Made by a program: the position numbers and the translations under genes | Source: Acanthaster planci | Lineage: Eukaryota; Echinodermata; Asteroidea; Valvatida; Acanthasteridae | Length of the DNA: 64,000 nt | Assembly: GCF_001949145.1 (NCBI RefSeq) | Contig: NW_019091404.1 | Span: forward strand, 143,347 to 207,346 | Direction: 5' to 3' | Shown: positions 53,801 to 59,800 of the stretch, piece by piece | How the letters are laid out: every line of letters starts with the position of its first letter | Numbering within the stretch: the stretch's first letter is position 1 | The notes under the pieces: model-generated | The model's input: the letters and a program-made list of their open reading frames with translations, nothing else | Told to the model about the DNA's origin: nothing | Databases searched by the model: none

Positions 53801-56800
53801 TATCCAAGTAGATCATTCAAGATAAGACCTGAAGGCTTTCATGGTGAAAGAAACTAGATGAGTAAAACGATTACGGTTGCACCATGTACCAATCTCTTTC
53901 TTAAGCATGTGTGGTTCTGAGAGTTATTCCTCGGTTCTTCTCAGAACCACAAATACTCAAGAAAGAGATTGATGCAACCGCAATTGTTTTACTCATCTAG
54001 ATCATTCCTGCTAATGATCTAGATGACTTCTGATCTGCTAAGCTAATCCTCTAGAGAATGGTTGGGACAACAAAAACAAGAATATTTTGGTTGAACTAAA
54101 AGTTGAATGGATGGAGCACATCATGTTCCTTTGTACCAGGAATCCAAGCTGCTTTGGCGATGTCAGTTACCAGGAAATGTGGTATCAGAAACATGTGAGC
54201 TGGAGTGAATTTTTGATGTGAAAGCTGGAGACATCACAGGCTTTTATGGAAATAACTTCTGTGTGACTGAAGTTGAAATCACCGAATCATTCGAACAAGG
54301 TCATTTGAAAGCTGAGTGACTTTTTTGTGAAAAGCAAAAAGCTGATAAAGGTTTTCAATGCAAGAGTTTCTGGAGACACACAGTGCAGCATGGCCGAGAC
54401 CCACCAAAAAGAGCCGTTTGTTGAGTAAATTCAAGTCATTGACTGGGTTTGCATGCCCCTTTAAGGTGGGTTAGAAGCAAGGCGGTGGTTCTGAAGAGGC
54501 CCAGTTCACAGCAGCGTGTTTGGGTGGATTTGGACGGTGTTATTACACGCTTGATTTGCTACCAATAGCTGTGAAGTGTACACACAGCCACTGGCTGCTG
54601 GGAATTCCTCCCACCACCACAGACCTACCTATCAAAGGAGGGTCAAGCTTACGCCGAGTCAATTTGTTTGATTCAAAAGATTTAAGAAAGTAGGTCAAGG
54701 GGGAGTGCACAACACAAACAGAAATGTCAGAGTACTGCAATGTGGATTCCAGAGATTAGTTGTCCCTTTCAAGAAGGCAAGGTTCTAGACCAAATGCCCA
54801 TAAAAAAGGGTTTAGACATTAGTAACCCTAACAGTCATAAATCCTTCGATTTCAATATGATTTTACATACACCATGGGGCAAGGTTCTAGACCAAATTCC
54901 CATTAAAAAAAGGGTTTAGACATAAGTAACCTTAACAGTCATAAATCCTTCGATTTCAATATGATTTTATATACATCATGGGGGTTAGGGCTAATTAGTG
55001 GATGGAATGAAGGCCTGGATAAAGTAGACTTTTGTGAGCAGAAACCTGTAAATATTACAGTTGCAGTCACCAGAATAGGTGAAAATCAGTACAAGGTGAA
55101 AAAACAAGTTACAAATTTACAACAGCTCAAATCCAGATTTCATTTTTCTGCAAAGAGTAAATCACTATTGCCCACAGTTTCACAGCCCTTTGAATGAATA
55201 AAAATGCATACTACAGTAATAACAGGGGAAAACAGCAAATTACATGGGTAAGGCTTTGCACAACACGTTCTCATATATCTTCCAATGGCAATGACATCAA
55301 ATAGATACAACTAGTTATGAAACCATGTTCAATTTATTGGCATATTCAAATGTATTACAGAAGCACGGCTTAATTCCAGGACATGCATGTATAAAGGAAA
55401 CCACCTTTTTTTAATCGAGGAAGGGGAAAACTTTGAAGGAAGTCATTGACTGGATCTTAGAGCTATCAAAACATTGTCTAGCCAATAACTTCCTCTGACA
55501 ACGTCTTTTATGTGCAGCACACAGCACACGGCCTGCAAAGGTTTATTGTAAAAATAAAAAAACAAAACAAGTCCGTCACAAATACAAAATCAGACACACT
55601 CACGCCTTTGTGCTTCTGCGGTTATTTCCAGTGGCCTGTTTTGACGAGACGGTATGGGAAATCCATGGGCCCAAGCTTTGAGCATGCACAGAGCATAATA
55701 TTTCCTGGGAGCCTTTTTGTTTTGTTGGCGGGTCTCTGTCCCAGTTTTCTCTTGAGAACCATTTTAAAACAAGCCATGGACCTGTTTGCTTGCCAGAGAT
55801 TTACAACGCATCACACATCATCCAATTTATAGCAGACTCAACCGACTGATTTCAAGGTGCTGAAGAAACTTGCCAGGCCTACTCAAAAAGTACAAGGTTA
55901 GAATAGCTTGCAAGTTGCTCCAATGCAAGTTCACCTTCAAATGGAAAGATGAGATATAAACATGAATGGAATGCCCAGGGCTGCGTGCTAAGCAGAAAAA
56001 AAGGGGGTAGCCCCCTAAGCGCAGAAAATATCATGCTTAGTAAAATCATGTTACCAGCCCCGATGTCATGTGATTGCATGCTGCCAGTACGTGACTGGTT
56101 CACAGATGAGGTTTGCCTGGCATGGAAGTTTGGCAAGCAATATTTGATAGTTAGCACCTGAAATGTAATGGGAAACAGGGAAAACATCTTTTCACCCTGA
56201 AGCTGAGCAGCAGACCTCCCTGTCTGAGTGGCAAACAAAGCATCTGTGCTGCAAAAGCACCACCTTCATCAATTTCATTCCAGTGCAGGTTGTTTGAGTT
56301 CGCACAAAAACGCTGGAGCACTGATGTTAACGAATTTCACCTTCACACCTTGTGGAGTATTACAGTCACCTGGCCCATTAGTAATTCAAAATCGGCAGCA
56401 CCCCCCCTCTGCCTATCCATTTCAAAAGAAGTATTCTGTGACACGGTGCTTAATCTTATTTTTAAAAAGCCCAGAATGCAATCAGCATGTTGGATGTTAA
56501 CTTTTGTCAGGGGTGGGAGGGGAGTTGAAGTTCTATTCACATTCCCAGAAATTCTTGTGGATTAGGGGTCTGATGTCTGGACAATTCCAGAGATCAGCCG
56601 GCTGCAACCTTTTAACAAACTCACTCAGATTGTTGGCTGCAGGTGACAATCCCTCGAGGCCAAAAAGCCTGATTAGTTTTTTTTTCTGAGGGACCAGGGC
56701 CCCAAAACTTGCACTGCATGTTGCATTTCTGTACCATGAGTAGGGAACAATTCACCACCGAGATGAAAAGGACGATCAAAATCCTCATGACTCATGAACT

Positions 56801-59800
56801 GTTCGCAAATTTTTTTCCCATGTGTCTGTTGGAGTTATTCTCTGTATAAACTTTCCCATTCCAAACCAATGAGGCTCAACAGGTTGAGTTTATTCAAAGT
56901 TCAGCTGCACCATTTGCAGTCAACCAATAAAATGTCATGTCTGACAGGAACAAACAAATCCTGCTGGAAACGTGAATCGGACTAGCTGGGGAGGGATTGG
57001 ACAGAGTACCGAAGATGTTAGCTAGCAATGGATAAGAGAGTCTGACGCAACATCACGCAGAAGAAATCAAGCAGTCTTCTGCCATAAATGCATGGGTTGG
57101 ATGGCACAAGTGCAAGAATATGAAAGAACGGTACTCAGTCATGGGTGTCAATTAAAAAAATGCCTTTGATAAACAACTCATTTTGAGTTTAATTGTCTTC
57201 TGAGTCCAATATCAATGAGTATTAAACTAACACTCGATCCAAACCTTGAATTTTTTTTAAGCAATGGATAGAGCTTGGAAATCCCTTGCTGGAGCTAAGC
57301 AAAGGGGAATAATATGAAGCATCAGGCAGAGGGGTGGGGATTGAGGTTGGCAATGACTGTTACATGTTCCCCCCACCGTTGACATGTCAATACCGAAACC
57401 TTTTCATCACAGCAATGACTCGCTCATTTGTGGGGGTGAGAGAGCGATGATGAAGAAGTTGATGTGAGCGCGACAGTGAATTCCGAGCACTAGCCTGAGT
57501 AACACATCTGTACCTCTCGTGATAATCACGAAGAAGAAACAGGACGCGGTGTTGCCGCTCGAGTCTGCAAAGATATACTTGACTTTGCTCTTGCCCAGCT
57601 CAAACCGTGACGAGTCCGGCCAGTGGGTCTGTAAGACTTCCACTGGCTTCTGGCTGTCATCGGAGGCCGTGGGCTCCACCCATGATACAGTTTTGTCAAT
57701 CGCCCCGGGCTCGAGGGTCTCAAATATGTCGTCGAGGCAACCAGTGATCACTGGCGGGGTGTTGTCCTCGGCTGTTTAACAAGTAAAAGGGTGGGACACA
57801 GTGGCTTTATATTCTAGGTTCAAACGGTAATACGGCAACCATACAAGGAGAAAATATTTTGGAAAGGCCACGTTACTCGCGGCTTCATTTCCAAAATTTT
57901 CCATGTTTCTACTCAATGCAAAAATCCTGCAAGTCTCCACTAATCTATGATCCAAACTGGTATGTATCACTAACCACAAGTCACATTACGTTAAGGACAA
58001 ACAGAAAAATGCACATTTTCAAATGGAACATCACTGTATGTTTTCTTTGAAAAACACAAAACAAACAAAACTGCTCTTCAGGGTTAGTTGGTCATCAGGG
58101 GTGAAATTAATACAAATCACTAAGGGCCCAATTGATTTTTTAGAAATGCCACAATGGTTGAGTAAATATTGAATATTCCAATTTGTAGACATGAAAGAAC
58201 ATATGATAGTTCACCGCCCCCAAAACCACAGGAGTCAGATCCATCGTACCTTGTTGAATCTGAACAACGAAATCACAGGTTGCCCGGTTCCCGCTAGGGT
58301 CAGTGAAGTAATACACGACTCTGGTCGGACCCAGTGCAAACCTCGAGGAGGGGGCGTGGGTGCGGGCCACACGTACCTCTCCGCCATCGTCTCGGGCTAC
58401 AGGTTCATCCCACGTTGCCACTCCTTCACTCTCACCGGGGCTCGCAAAGCCAAATACATTGCGCGGACAACCAATGATTTCGGGCGGTGTCCTGTCCACC
58501 TCTACCAATTAATGTTTAATGGACATTCAACAACTGCACCTTTAACCAAAATTATCTACATGCACTTCCACATGCAATATTTTACATAAATCAAAGCAAC
58601 ATTGATACAACTTCATGCAAGTACATTATCTCAAGAAGAAAAGGAAGCGCTATTACATGTCTGCGGCACTGACTGGAAGTCAATTTGCTACAAATAGATT
58701 TCTTTACGACAGAAAGACACACTGGTATACGTATATCTATAAAGTAAACAGTTCTCAAAAGGACCACCAAGTGCAAAACAATACATTCATTCACTTTTTT
58801 GATACCTTTTCCAGAAGAAAAAACAAAAAACCTACACAACAAACCAAAAAAATGTCAGTGAGTCTGTAGATGTACCTTGCCGAATCTGAACAACAAATTC
58901 ACAAGTTGCCCGGTTCCCGCTAGGGTCAGTGAAGTAGTACACGACTCTGGTCGGACCCAGTGCGAACCTCGACGAAGGGGCGTGGGTGCGGGCCACGCGT
59001 ACTTCTCCGCCATCGTCTCGGGCTGTGGGCTCATCCCACGTGGCTATCCCTTCAGTTTCACCGGGGCGCGCAATGCCAAACACGTTGCGTGGACAACCGA
59101 CGATTTCGGGCGGCGTCCTGTCTTCCTCTGAGAGTAAGCAAATAGGCTTGGTTTCAAGCAAGGCATTCGTCATCCACTTGTCCCATCACCAACTTTTAAA
59201 TCTGACTTGCAGGGAAGTTCAACTTTTGGGAAGTAGATATCCAATGAAGGATCAAGTGACTTTGGAATACATTGTAGAATGACAAAAGCACTAAACAAGT
59301 ATTGTGTACACTTATCGTCCTTCAGACACTAGGAATTCCACACCAAAACGAGATTTAGAACAGAATATTAACCCCAACAGTATGGTGGAGGAAGTCACCT
59401 TCCACCCTTTTAGTAAAATGCTAAGGTACAGTGACACTGTACCTTGCACAATCTCAACATCGAATTCGCAAACCGCCTGGTTCCCGCTGTTGTCAGTGAA
59501 GATATACGTGACTCTGGTCGGACCCAGCATGAAGTACGTGGACGGGAGGTGGGTGCGTCCCACACGCACCTGTCCCCCATTATCCTTGGCCGTGGGCTCG
59601 TCCCATGTCGCAACCGCCCTGCTTTCACCAGGGCTGGCTGAGCCAACAACTCGTTGCGGACAACCGGTAATTACGGGTGGTGTCCTGTCTTCCTCTGCAT
59701 GTAACAAATAGCCCTTCAAACAATTTTGTTCACAACAGAATTTATGCATATGAATGGAAAGTATTATTCAATAACACCAGTGAATGAGTTACACTATTTA

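Larger units (their letters stand above)
53718..57513. other. 3.8-kb intron between HYR6 and LDLa1
   Basis: It contains the foldback at 53854-54000 and the tandem duplication at 54776-54981. I see no exon, start codon context or poly(A) arrangement that would clearly separate two genes, but I cannot exclude one. Confidence 0.65.
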
